Position numbers and translations under genes: made by a program | The notes under the pieces: generated by a model | What the model was told of the DNA's origin: nothing | Databases searched by the model: none | The model's input: the letters and a program-made list of their open reading frames with translations, nothing else | DNA from: Candidatus Dependentiae bacterium | GTDB taxonomy: Bacteria > Babelota > Babeliae > Babelales > UBA12411 | Direction of reading: 5' to 3' | Assembly (NCBI GenBank): GCA_003511165.1 | Contig: DOJW01000003.1 | Location: forward strand, 18,020 to 48,001 | Length of the DNA stretch: 29,982 nucleotides | Part shown: positions 15,951 through 23,672 of the stretch, piece after piece | Layout of the letters: every line of letters starts with the position of its first letter | Position numbering within the stretch: the first letter of the stretch is position 1

Positions 15951-17027
15951 ATGAAGAAATTATTATTTATTTTTTTGATTTTGGGGTGTTTGAATGAGCA
16001 AATATTTGCTTGTACTAGTTTCATCATTAAAGCTAAAGACGGTACCGTTGTAAAAGCACGTTCAAATGAATTTAGTATTTCTGCAAATTCAAATATTATT
16101 GCTGTTTCAAAAGGTTATAAATTTGTAGGGACTTTGCCTGATGGCGGAGTTGGGCTACAGTGGGAAACAAAATATAATTTTTTAGGATTAGATGGTTTTG
16201 GTTTGCCTATGGTTGGTGATGGAGTCAATGAAAGGGGTTTAACTTTTTCAGGTCTTATGTTCAGAGCATCTACAAGTTTTGAAAAACATGATCCAAAAGA
16301 TAATTCTAAAATATTAGCACCATGGGAAGTTGGAACTTGGATTTTGTCCATTTGTGCAACAATCGATGATGTGATTGTAAATTTAAAAAAAATAAAAATT
16401 GTTTCTTCTATTTGCAAATCAGTTGGTAAAGAATTTCCTTTTCATTATTTTGTTGTTGATAAGACTGGAAGAAGTGTGGTCATTGAGCCTAAAGATGGTG
16501 TTATTAAAGTTTTTGAAAATCCTGTTGGCGTTGCTACTAATGCACCTTCTTTTGATTGGCATTTAATTAATTTACAAAATTATATGAATGTTACAGCTAA
16601 AGATGCTGAAAGTATGATGCTAGGAGATTTAAAGATTACTCCTTTTTCTACTGCCAGTGGTATGCGAGGGTTGCCTGGAGACTGGACTTCGCCTTCAAGA
16701 TTTGTCAGAGCTGCTTTTTTGAAAACTTGGGCTTTGCCTGTAGAAAATAGTGAAGAGGCTGTTTTAAATGCGATTAGACTTCTCAATACTTTCTTTATTA
16801 CCAAGGGGATGACTTACGGTATTCAGGATGGTAAAACTGTTTTTGAATATACTCAGTGGGAGACTTTTACAGACTTAAAAAATCTAAAAATTTATTACAG
16901 AACCTACAATGATATGAATATCAAAGTAGTGGATTTAAAAAAGATTAAATTTGTAAAAGGAACGATCAAACGTTTTCCTATAGAGGATAAAATTCATTTC
17001 GAGGATGTATCAAGTAGATTAATTTAG
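15951..17027 (+). CDS. Exported choloylglycine-hydrolase-family Ntn amidase
   Basis: A member of the linear amide C-N hydrolase family (PF02275: bile salt hydrolase, penicillin V acylase and related N-acyl amidases), about 358 residues. The catalytic N-terminal Cys is Cys21 in the motif CTSFIIKAKDGTVVKARSNEF-like start; cleavage after IFA would expose it, so export and activation are one step. Later family features are the GDGVNERGLTFSGL strand, VATNAPSFDWH and the STASGMRGLPGDWTSPSRFVRAAF active-site region with its Asn/Arg. The ATG at 15951 follows AGGAGG by 7 nt. It would act in the periplasm or outside the cell; substrates could be acylated amines of the host or N-acyl homoserine lactones, but this is inference. 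Confidence 0.88.
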   Translation: MKKLLFIFLILGCLNEQIFACTSFIIKAKDGTVVKARSNEFSISANSNIIAVSKGYKFVGTLPDGGVGLQWETKYNFLGLDGFGLPMVGDGVNERGLTFSGLMFRASTSFEKHDPKDNSKILAPWEVGTWILSICATIDDVIVNLKKIKIVSSICKSVGKEFPFHYFVVDKTGRSVVIEPKDGVIKVFENPVGVATNAPSFDWHLINLQNYMNVTAKDAESMMLGDLKITPFSTASGMRGLPGDWTSPSRFVRAAFLKTWALPVENSEEAVLNAIRLLNTFFITKGMTYGIQDGKTVFEYTQWETFTDLKNLKIYYRTYNDMNIKVVDLKKIKFVKGTIKRFPIEDKIHFEDVSSRLI

Positions 17028-17045
17028 ATTTTTATTTTAAATAGA

Positions 17046-17121
17046 TGGTGCCGAAGGGCGGAGTTGAACCGCCGACACACAGATTTTCAGTCTGTTGCTC
17101 TACCACCTGAGCTACTTCGGC
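17046..17121 (-). tRNA. tRNA-Phe (GAA)
   Basis: A complete 76-nt cloverleaf on the minus strand. The acceptor stem GCCGAAG pairs with CTTCGGC, followed by discriminator A and an encoded CCA. The D stem is GCTC/GAGC, the anticodon stem ACAGA/TCTGT encloses loop CTGAAAA (anticodon GAA), and the T stem GGCGG/CCGCC encloses TTCAACT. Confidence 0.97.
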
Positions 17122-17144
17122 ACTTAAATAATCTGAAATTTCAA

Positions 17145-17150
17145 ATTATA
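17145..17150 (-). promoter_or_regulatory. Candidate -10 box for tRNA-Phe
   Basis: A perfect TATAAT on the minus strand, placed to start transcription about 15-20 nt before the tRNA 5' end. A TTGACA further upstream (17180-17185) is too far away (29 nt) to be a normal -35, so only the -10 is supported. Confidence 0.35.
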
Positions 17151-17198
17151 GAGCCAAGATTACAAATACAATTAATTGTTGTCAAATAAAAGTTTAGC

Positions 17199-17735
17199 GA
17201 AGGGGTTGATCACCCCTTCCTTATATCTCGATTTTTAACATTTGTTATTTGATTTTGTTTTTTATTCTTCTGCCGCTTCTCTATTTTATTTATTTTATCT
17301 ATAGCTGCTACGCGCAGTGCGGCAATGGGTGGGTGTGCACCCTTTGCAATCACACATTAAAGAGGTTTCTTTAAAATCTCTACAGCACTAAACTCGCCGG
17401 GATACAACTACGTTGTACTCCGACTCAAACAGGTAGTGCTGGATCAGAATTTTACAAAATATATAAAGGCCGTAAGTCCAAAATAAGAATGTAAACTCCA
17501 AATTAGCCTGGCTGTTAGAACCGCAGTCCAGTGAAGCTGGATGCGGGAGTTTCAGGCGTAAGGAAATCCAAAAGTGCTCTTTTGGCGCATGGAGGATGCA
17601 AGGAGGTTTTTGCGACAAAATCTCCTTGCCCCACTGCGGGAGCAGCCAGAAATAAAATTAAAGATAAAAACAAACTTAAAACAGAAAGAAGAATAATAAA
17701 AATAGGAATAATTATTAAGGGATGATCAATCTCTT
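17199..17735. repeat. Imperfect inverted duplication with ordered hairpins (foldback/MITE-like element)
   Basis: The two halves are diverged copies of one unit in opposite orientation, centred near 17470. Matching blocks, read outward from the centre on opposite strands, are: a hairpin (17403-17417; 17521-17546); GAGTTT; a second hairpin (17357-17374; 17568-17585); a third (17331-17342; 17598-17629); TTGCC, one variable base, CACTGCG (17313-17325; 17626-17638); AGCAGC; ATAAAAT; an A-rich stretch; and a terminal palindrome with GATCA in the loop (17199-17219; 17717-17735). The terminal stems differ by a paired G-C to A-T change, and all pairs of blocks share nearly the same midpoint. The central part is visibly richer in G+C than its neighbours. 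No transposase is present. Short reading frames here have no SD and are best seen as by-products. The right palindrome touches the cutA stop. Confidence 0.8.
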
Positions 17736-18048
17736 ATTTTGTTTCTTTCTCAATCCAGTTTAGATAAGCAATAAAACCATTAACAATAGGAAGAGCAATT
17801 ATTTGAGGTGTCTGGTAACAATGATTTTTAACGATGAAATCTTCAAGTTCTTTATATAGAGATTCTTTTGTTTTTATTGTTAGCTGAAACTCTTGTGCTG
17901 ATTCTATTTTACCTTCCCATCTATAAATACTTTCTATTGATTTTATAGAACAGCATCCTGCAAGCTTATTTTCGATGATCATAGTGGCGATTTTTTTGGT
18001 CTCTTCTATTTTTTCAAAAGTTGTAATTACTTCTATAAACTTTGTCAT
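17734..18048 (-). CDS. cutA: Divalent-cation tolerance protein CutA1
   Basis: A 104-residue CutA1 protein, a trimeric PII-like fold implicated in copper tolerance. Family hallmarks are LAGCCS, SIYRWEGKIE and the C-terminal YQTPQIIALPIVNGFIAYLNWI. Its ATG overlaps the stop of the upstream GyrI-like gene as ATGA, so translation is coupled. Just past its stop lies the terminal palindrome of the inverted duplication, which may also serve as its terminator. Confidence 0.93.
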   Translation of the reverse strand: MTKFIEVITTFEKIEETKKIATMIIENKLAGCCSIKSIESIYRWEGKIESAQEFQLTIKTKESLYKELEDFIVKNHCYQTPQIIALPIVNGFIAYLNWIEKETK

Positions 18049-18500
18049 TTTAATCCGATATAAATTTCTACTTCAGTTTTGCCGTCGATCGTTTTCCAAA
18101 TTTCAAAGTCGCAGATATAAGATCTATCAAGGTTAGAGTTCCAAATTTTTTGCCAAGTGTTCATAAGTTCGTCTGGCATTTTGCCTTCTGCTTTGAAAAA
18201 AGCATAATTGCCTGAAGGGATAATTTTGTGAGAGAGCGTAGAATTTTCTGTAGATGTTTTAACTTCACATCCTATGACGCATTTATATGGCTTTGTAAAA
18301 TCGCCTTCGTAGTCGGTGTAAAGCACATAAATATTTTCATTTAATTTGTTAGTAATTTGAGATGGAATATTTTCGCTAAGAAATTTATTCCATAAAATTC
18401 CTAAATCTTTTTGTGCTTGATTATTCTGATTAGTTGTTTTGATAGAAATACCTTCTATTTGAATAGGGCTAGTTAAAAGCGTTATTTTACAATCGCACAT
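18045..18500 (-). CDS. GyrI-like / AraC effector-binding domain protein
   Basis: A 151-residue stand-alone small-molecule-binding domain of the GyrI/AraC_E_bind/Cass2 superfamily. Visible features are two repeats of a strand-helix unit, YVLYTDYEGDF, the IIPSGNYAFFKAEG strand-turn and the C-terminal CDFEIWKTIDGKTEVEIYIGL, typical of the second repeat. There is no DNA-binding domain. Homologues bind drugs or other hydrophobic ligands or act on cyclopropanoids; the ligand here is unknown. The ATG has AAGG about 8 nt upstream. It is coupled to cutA by ATGA. Confidence 0.82.
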   Translation of the reverse strand: MCDCKITLLTSPIQIEGISIKTTNQNNQAQKDLGILWNKFLSENIPSQITNKLNENIYVLYTDYEGDFTKPYKCVIGCEVKTSTENSTLSHKIIPSGNYAFFKAEGKMPDELMNTWQKIWNSNLDRSYICDFEIWKTIDGKTEVEIYIGLK

Positions 18501-18645
18501 ATGGGACCTTTCTTTTTTGAAAAATAAAAAACAAATTAAGTTTTATAAAAAATATAAAAAAGTACAACTTTTATTTATTAAGTGTTAAAATTTTCTCTAA
18601 CGCCGATAAATTGAAAACGTTGCAACTATTCGTTGGAGGCTTTAG

Positions 18646-19677
18646 ATGGGGAATTTAAAGAGTAAAATTGAATTACTTCAAGTACAGTTCGGACAGGAGC
18701 TAGCAGCTGCTGTTGCATCAAAAGATTTGGAAAAAATTCGAATTTCTTTCTTGGGTAAAAAAGGTTTTATCACAGAAATTTTGTCACAACTAAAAGATCT
18801 ATCTGTTGAAGATAAAAAAATAATTGGTCCGCTTTTAAATAGTTTTAGATCCGATGTTGAAAGTAAAATTAAAGAAAAAGAAACTTTAATTTTAAAAAGT
18901 GAAATTGAAAAAGCTGATCTAAAAAAACAAAACTTTGATTTTTCTGTTTATAAAACTGATGCAAATAAAGGTTCGCTTCATCCATATACTCAAGTCATAG
19001 AAGAAATAGAAAATATTTTTATTTCGATGGGATATGAAGTTTTAGATGGTCCAGAGCTTGAATCAGAACATTACAATTTTACAGCTTTAAATATTCCGCA
19101 AGAACATCCTGCGCGAGATATGTACGACACATTTTGGGTAAATTTACCAAATTATCTTTTGCGCACTCACACCTCTCCTGTTCAAGTGCGAACGATGGAG
19201 TCGAAACAGCTTCCGATTGCAGCAGTTATTCCTGGCAGGTGCTATAGGCATGAAGCAACCGATGCAACTCATGATTATATGTTTATGCAATGCGAGGGTT
19301 TTTTGATTGATAAAAATGTTACAGTTGCAAATCTTTTTGCGACAGCAAAAACATTCTTAGAAGCGTTGTTTAAAAAAAGTTTGGACATTCGAATTCGTCC
19401 TGGATTTTTCCCTTTTGTCGAACCAGGATTCGAAATTGATGCACGTTGTCCATTTTGTAAAAATGGATGTTCCGTTTGTAAAAAATCTACATGGATAGAA
19501 GTTTTTCCTGGCGGTTTGATTCATCCGAATGTTTTGAGAGCGGGTGGTATTGATCCTGAAGTATATTCAGGTTTTGCATTTGGATTTGGTCTAACTCGAC
19601 TAGCTATGCTTAAGTATGGAGTAAATGATATTCGTTTGTTCCACAGTGGCAAAGTTAGATTTTTAGAACAATTTTAA
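18646..19677 (+). CDS. pheS: Phenylalanine--tRNA ligase alpha subunit
   Basis: PheS is the catalytic subunit of the (alpha-beta)2 phenylalanyl-tRNA synthetase. The 343 residues include an N-terminal coiled coil (about 1-85), class II motif 2 in GRCYRHEATDATHDYMFMQ, and motif 3 in FGFGLTRLAMLKYGV. HPARDMYDTFW and the Phe-binding region are intact. The start is an ATG behind GGAGG. The beta subunit gene (pheT), usually next, is not downstream; galU follows 32 nt later, so the usual pheST operon is split. Confidence 0.96.
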   Translation: MGNLKSKIELLQVQFGQELAAAVASKDLEKIRISFLGKKGFITEILSQLKDLSVEDKKIIGPLLNSFRSDVESKIKEKETLILKSEIEKADLKKQNFDFSVYKTDANKGSLHPYTQVIEEIENIFISMGYEVLDGPELESEHYNFTALNIPQEHPARDMYDTFWVNLPNYLLRTHTSPVQVRTMESKQLPIAAVIPGRCYRHEATDATHDYMFMQCEGFLIDKNVTVANLFATAKTFLEALFKKSLDIRIRPGFFPFVEPGFEIDARCPFCKNGCSVCKKSTWIEVFPGGLIHPNVLRAGGIDPEVYSGFAFGFGLTRLAMLKYGVNDIRLFHSGKVRFLEQF

Positions 19678-19709
19678 AATTTAATAAAAAACTAAAAAAA
19701 GGATGAGTG

Positions 19710-20630
19710 ATGGAGATAAAAAAGGCGATAATTCCTGCTGCAGGTTTAGGTACTCGTTTTTTACCAACTACAAAAGTTATTCCCAAAGAAATGCTTCCTC
19801 TTCTTGATAAGCCTGCTATTCAGTGGGTAGTTGAAGAGGGTGTTCGATCTGGTATAAAAAATTACATTTTAGTTACGGGTAAAAATAAAAAAGCAATCGA
19901 AGATCATTTTGATTCAAACCATGAATTAGACCATATGCTTAAAGAGCGAGGACAAGAAAAATATCTTGATGCGCTTTCAAAAATTATGCGAATGGCAGAA
20001 TTTACAAGTATCCGGCAACATGAGCCACTTGGTCTTGGACATGCTGTTTGGACCGCGAGACATGCAGTAGGCAAAGAGCATGTTGCAGTTTTGCTTCCGG
20101 ACGATATTTTTTTAGGTCCACTTCCAGCAATTGCGCAGCTTGCAAAAGTTGCAGAACAAGAAAAATGTAATGTTATAGCGGTCAAAGAAATGCCAATGGA
20201 TTGCATTTCGCGCTATGGTGTGATCGAAATCAAAAAACAAATTTCTACAAATTTATTTCAAGTTAAACGTCTTGTTGAAAAACCAAAAGCTATCGATGCT
20301 CCTTCAAATTTGGCGATAGTTGGAAGATATATTTTGTCACCAGGAATTTTTGAAGTTTTAGAAAGTACAGAGTTTGGTGTTGGTGAAGAGATTCAGCTTA
20401 CAGATGCAATTCAGAGTTTAATTTTGAATGGTGAAAAAGTATTTGCGTACAAAGTGCAAGGTTCACGGTATGACACTGGAACAACAATTGAATGGTTGAA
20501 ATCAAATATTGCACTTGCGCTAAAACATCCAGATTATTCTGAAGTGATAATGGAATATTTAAAGCAGATTGATAGAGATATGATTTTTCTTGAAGGCAAA
20601 GCTGATTTGCTTAAGCAAAGACAATTATAA
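19710..20630 (+). CDS. galU: UTP--glucose-1-phosphate uridylyltransferase
   Basis: GalU makes UDP-glucose from UTP and glucose 1-phosphate for surface polysaccharides and sugar interconversion. The 306 residues begin with the nucleotidyltransferase motif AGLGTRFLPTTKVIPKEMLP and continue with DKPAIQWVVEEGVRSG, VLLPDDIF (metal site) and VEKPK. The ATG at 19710 has AGGA at 6 nt; the adjacent GTG at 19707 is too close. It is likely co-transcribed with pheS. Its end overlaps the convergent oxidoreductase by 6 nt. Confidence 0.95.
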   Translation: MEIKKAIIPAAGLGTRFLPTTKVIPKEMLPLLDKPAIQWVVEEGVRSGIKNYILVTGKNKKAIEDHFDSNHELDHMLKERGQEKYLDALSKIMRMAEFTSIRQHEPLGLGHAVWTARHAVGKEHVAVLLPDDIFLGPLPAIAQLAKVAEQEKCNVIAVKEMPMDCISRYGVIEIKKQISTNLFQVKRLVEKPKAIDAPSNLAIVGRYILSPGIFEVLESTEFGVGEEIQLTDAIQSLILNGEKVFAYKVQGSRYDTGTTIEWLKSNIALALKHPDYSEVIMEYLKQIDRDMIFLEGKADLLKQRQL

Positions 20631-21830
20631 AAGATTACTTTCGGAAATTTCTTTTTGATCTAAAATCATTTTACGATAAATTCCAAAATTAATTGGATTA
20701 TTATTTAAAATTAAAAATCCCTTTAATTTGTTTTCATGCAATAAAAATTTACGATAATAGTTTATCCCATCAGATTTTACGATATGTTTAAAGTTTGATG
20801 GGGTATTTGCGATTTGGCCACAGCTTGCAAAATAAGTTTCAAAAATTTTACTGCTAAAAGAAATTAATGCTCCTTTGTATTCTTTTCTTTTGTTTGTGAT
20901 TGAATTTGCAATCAGTATTCCTTGCATTATTGCATCCGGCCAGGTGCAGCTTGAGATAATATTTCCACTCAAAATATCTTTGACAGCTATGGCATCTCCC
21001 GCCGCATAAATATCTTTTATATTTGTTTGAAAAAATTGATCAACGACTATGCCTTTTTCACAGATTTCAATTCCGCTGTTTTGTGCTAAATCTAGATTCG
21101 GAGCGCTTCCAGATGCGATTATCAATAAGTCAGTTGAAATTGTTTGGTTGTTTTGCAATTTAACTTTTTTGATTTTGTTATTTTCGCAAGTTACATCTTC
21201 GAGTGTTTCATTTTTATAAAAAGTTATGTTTTTATTTTGTAATTTTTTTTCAATTATTTCTGCCGCGTCGTTATCAAGAAGTTTTGACATTAATTGGTTA
21301 GAGCGTCCTATCAAATTTACTTTTAGTCCAAGTTTAGAAAGTGATTCTGCAATTTCCATTCCAACTAGCCCTGTACCCAAAACGGTTGCGGTGGTGCAAT
21401 TTTCTTTTTTTATAAATTGTAAAATGTGATTTGTATCTTCTAGTGTTTTGAAAAAGAATATTCCGATATTTTCTTGGATATTTACATTTGATGGGATGAT
21501 ATTGTTTGCGCCGACTCCAAGTGTTAGTGTATCGAAAAATATTTTTTGATTATTTTGCAAAATTACAAATTTATTTTTGGTATCGATGTTTGTAACATTA
21601 CTATTTTTTAAATATTCGATTTTGCTTTCAGTGAAAAATTTTTCATCTTTTATTGTGATATCTTCTAAAGTTTTTTCACCTGTCAAATAATCCGCAAGCA
21701 AACATGTGTTGTATGGGTAAAATTGTGATTTGGTGATGCAAATGATTTTTGAGTTTGCATCTAACTTGCGCAGTTGAGATAAAACGCTTATGCCGACTGC
21801 GGAGGAACCAATGACTATATGTGTTTTCAT
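20625..21830 (-). CDS. FAD/NAD(P)-dependent oxidoreductase (Pyr_redox_2, NirB/rubredoxin-reductase-like)
   Basis: A 401-residue two-dinucleotide-binding flavoprotein. The FAD motif at the N-terminus is GSSAVG (the first of the usual glycines kept, Ser at the third position); the NAD(P) motif is VLGTGLVGMEIAESL near residue 150; and IYAAGDAIAV (about 273-282) contacts FAD. YPYNTCLLADYLTG near residue 42-55 is like NirB and rubredoxin/ferredoxin reductases rather than disulfide reductases; there is no CxxxxC or CxxC redox pair. There is no signal peptide, so it is cytoplasmic. It is coupled by ATGA to the upstream thioredoxin reductase fusion, which suggests a shared redox pathway. The electron acceptor is unknown. 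Confidence 0.85.
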   Translation of the reverse strand: MKTHIVIGSSAVGISVLSQLRKLDANSKIICITKSQFYPYNTCLLADYLTGEKTLEDITIKDEKFFTESKIEYLKNSNVTNIDTKNKFVILQNNQKIFFDTLTLGVGANNIIPSNVNIQENIGIFFFKTLEDTNHILQFIKKENCTTATVLGTGLVGMEIAESLSKLGLKVNLIGRSNQLMSKLLDNDAAEIIEKKLQNKNITFYKNETLEDVTCENNKIKKVKLQNNQTISTDLLIIASGSAPNLDLAQNSGIEICEKGIVVDQFFQTNIKDIYAAGDAIAVKDILSGNIISSCTWPDAIMQGILIANSITNKRKEYKGALISFSSKIFETYFASCGQIANTPSNFKHIVKSDGINYYRKFLLHENKLKGFLILNNNPINFGIYRKMILDQKEISESNLL

Positions 21831-23287
21831 TTTATTAAATTTTCAATTTCCTCTTTGAAAGATTCATAGCTTCGTGAGCCAATAATCGGTTTAATAATTT
21901 TTCCATTTTTAAAAAATATAAAATTAGGGATTGATTGTATTTGATATTTTACTGCTAACGCCGAATTTTCTTTGACATCTATTTTTACAAATTTTACTTT
22001 TTTGTCAAAATCCATTGAAAGTTGTTTGAACACAGGTATCATCTGTCTGCAAGGTGGACAGGTGTATGAGAAGAAATCTGCAACAATTAATTCTTTTGTA
22101 TTTTTTAGTATTTTTTCAAAGTGTTCTTGTGAGTGAATTTCTGTTACTGTTTCTTCTTTTGCTATTTGTTCTTCTGCTTGCGCAACAGAGAGAGGTGTTT
22201 TGTCTGCAAGCGTAGATTCTTTTTGTTTTTTATATCCAATATTTTCTAAAAATTCGATAACTTGATGCGCCGCTCTGTTACCATCACCTGCTGCCGTTGT
22301 AGCTTGTCTAAATTTGTAGTCGGAGATTTCGCCTACGGCAAAAATTCCTTTTTTGGATGTTTCTTGAAAGTTAAATAATTTTATATATCCACTTTGGTCG
22401 AGTTCAAGTTGATTTTGAAATATTTCGCTATTTGGTTTTGACCCGATTGAAAGAAATAATCCATCAATTTCAAAAGTTTTTTGCGAATGAGTTGATTTAT
22501 TAAATGTTGAAATTGATTTTATATTTTTTCCATCACCTTTGATCTCTTTTATTTCCGTGTTGTATAAAACTTCTATGTTTTGCATTGATAGCAAGCTGTT
22601 TTTTCTTGAATAATTACCTTTTAGTTTTTCGCTTCGGACAAGAATTAAAACTTTTTTAGCAACATTTGATAAGTAAAGTGCATTTGCAATTGCGGAGTCT
22701 CCACCACCGACTACAGCAACGGTTTTGTTTTTATATAAGCTTCCATCACAGGCTGCGCATGTTGATACTCCTTTGCCAAAATATTGTTTCTCGCCTGGAA
22801 TGTTTAAAAAATTTGGAGTCGAACCCATTGCGATAATGCATGACAACGCTTGATATTCATATTTTTGATTTTCGTTTGACACATCTTGGGTGTAGATGGT
22901 GTAAGGCCATTTTGAGAAATCTACTTTGTAAACTTTTTCGATTTTTGTTTTGGCGCCTACTTTGAGTGCGTGATTTTTTATTTTTTCCATTAATTTTATA
23001 CCGGAAATCTCGACTTCGCCTGGCCAGTTGTGTACAGATGTCGAATGTGTAAGCAGGCCTAAAGATTCACCCATGATTAAAAGGGGTTTATAGCTTGCAA
23101 GTCCTAGATCGATCGCAGCTGTTAGCCCGCCAACACCTCCGCCCAAAATTATTGTTTCATGAATATTGGAATCATTTTTTAGATTTGTTGTATCGAATTC
23201 TGTTTTAATTTCTTTTGTTGTCGAATTTGAACATCCGAAAAACAAAAAAATTAGTGAAAATGAAAAAATTGATTTAATGAACTTCAT
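21827..23287 (-). CDS. Lipoprotein-type thioredoxin reductase-thioredoxin fusion
   Basis: A 486-residue fusion. Residues 1-19 look like a lipoprotein signal ending in FLFFGC (Cys19), though Phe at -3 and -2 is not consensus. Residues 40-355 are thioredoxin reductase: FAD motif GGGVGG (49-54), redox pair CAAC (177-180), NADPH motif VVGGGDSA (192-199), and FAVGE (usual GD replaced by GE). A linker leads to a thioredoxin domain (about 380-486) with active site CPPC (410-413) in place of CGPC and a cis-Pro at SIPNF. TrxR-Trx fusions exist in some bacteria, but reductases are normally cytoplasmic because they need NADPH. The SD is AAAGGAGA. It is followed by the overlapping flavoprotein gene. Confidence 0.9.
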   Translation of the reverse strand: MKFIKSIFSFSLIFLFFGCSNSTTKEIKTEFDTTNLKNDSNIHETIILGGGVGGLTAAIDLGLASYKPLLIMGESLGLLTHSTSVHNWPGEVEISGIKLMEKIKNHALKVGAKTKIEKVYKVDFSKWPYTIYTQDVSNENQKYEYQALSCIIAMGSTPNFLNIPGEKQYFGKGVSTCAACDGSLYKNKTVAVVGGGDSAIANALYLSNVAKKVLILVRSEKLKGNYSRKNSLLSMQNIEVLYNTEIKEIKGDGKNIKSISTFNKSTHSQKTFEIDGLFLSIGSKPNSEIFQNQLELDQSGYIKLFNFQETSKKGIFAVGEISDYKFRQATTAAGDGNRAAHQVIEFLENIGYKKQKESTLADKTPLSVAQAEEQIAKEETVTEIHSQEHFEKILKNTKELIVADFFSYTCPPCRQMIPVFKQLSMDFDKKVKFVKIDVKENSALAVKYQIQSIPNFIFFKNGKIIKPIIGSRSYESFKEEIENLIK

Positions 23288-23375
23288 TTAAATCTCCTTT
23301 ATTAACTGAATCTATAGAAAAATTTGTATCAAATTTGTAGCTTAAGTTTAAAGCTTAAAATAAAAAGGAGAATTT

Positions 23376-23672
23376 ATGAACAGAAAATCTTTTTTTCTTG
23401 TTTTCATTGGTTTAAATGTTTTTTTAGTTTTCTTTAAGATTTATCAGCATAATTTGATTGTTAAAATTTTGTACAAAAAACAAAAAATAGAGAGAGAAGT
23501 AGACCTTTTAACCAATGAAAAAAATAATTTACTTGTACGTTATAACAAATTAAGAGATCCAAAAGTTGTTTATGAAAAAGCAAAAAACGATTTTGGGTTT
23601 GCGCGAGTGCCCCTAAACAAATTCTTATTAATTTCAGAAATATCAAAAGTGGATGGAGGGCCAAATGCTTAA
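23376..23672 (+). CDS. ftsL: FtsL/DivIC-like division protein
   Basis: A 98-residue bitopic protein: short basic N-terminus, one membrane span (SFFLVFIGLNVFLVFFKIY, about 5-23), then a coiled-coil region (KKQKIEREVDLLTNEKNNLL) and a short tail. Sequence similarity in this family is poor; the call rests on size, topology and its place directly before a FtsI-type transpeptidase, as in other division clusters. The stop overlaps the start of the next gene by 8 nt. The start follows AAAAGGAG. An FtsB-like identity is also possible. Confidence 0.75.
   Translation: MNRKSFFLVFIGLNVFLVFFKIYQHNLIVKILYKKQKIEREVDLLTNEKNNLLVRYNKLRDPKVVYEKAKNDFGFARVPLNKFLLISEISKVDGGPNA

Noticed and set aside
17490..17510. 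A GTAAACTCC string recalling RNase P RNA
   Set aside because: None of the other conserved RNase P RNA blocks (for example the GAGGAAAGTCC region) are present in order on either strand.
17388..17725. Reading frames of 76 (minus) and 64 (plus) codons inside the inverted duplication
   Set aside because: They lie in a region explained by the palindromic structure, lack SD sites and signal-like features, and the two halves encode unrelated peptides in the matching frame.
18501..18645. Possible T-box leader for pheS
   Set aside because: No T-box consensus, specifier hairpin or antiterminator/terminator pair is visible in only 145 nt.
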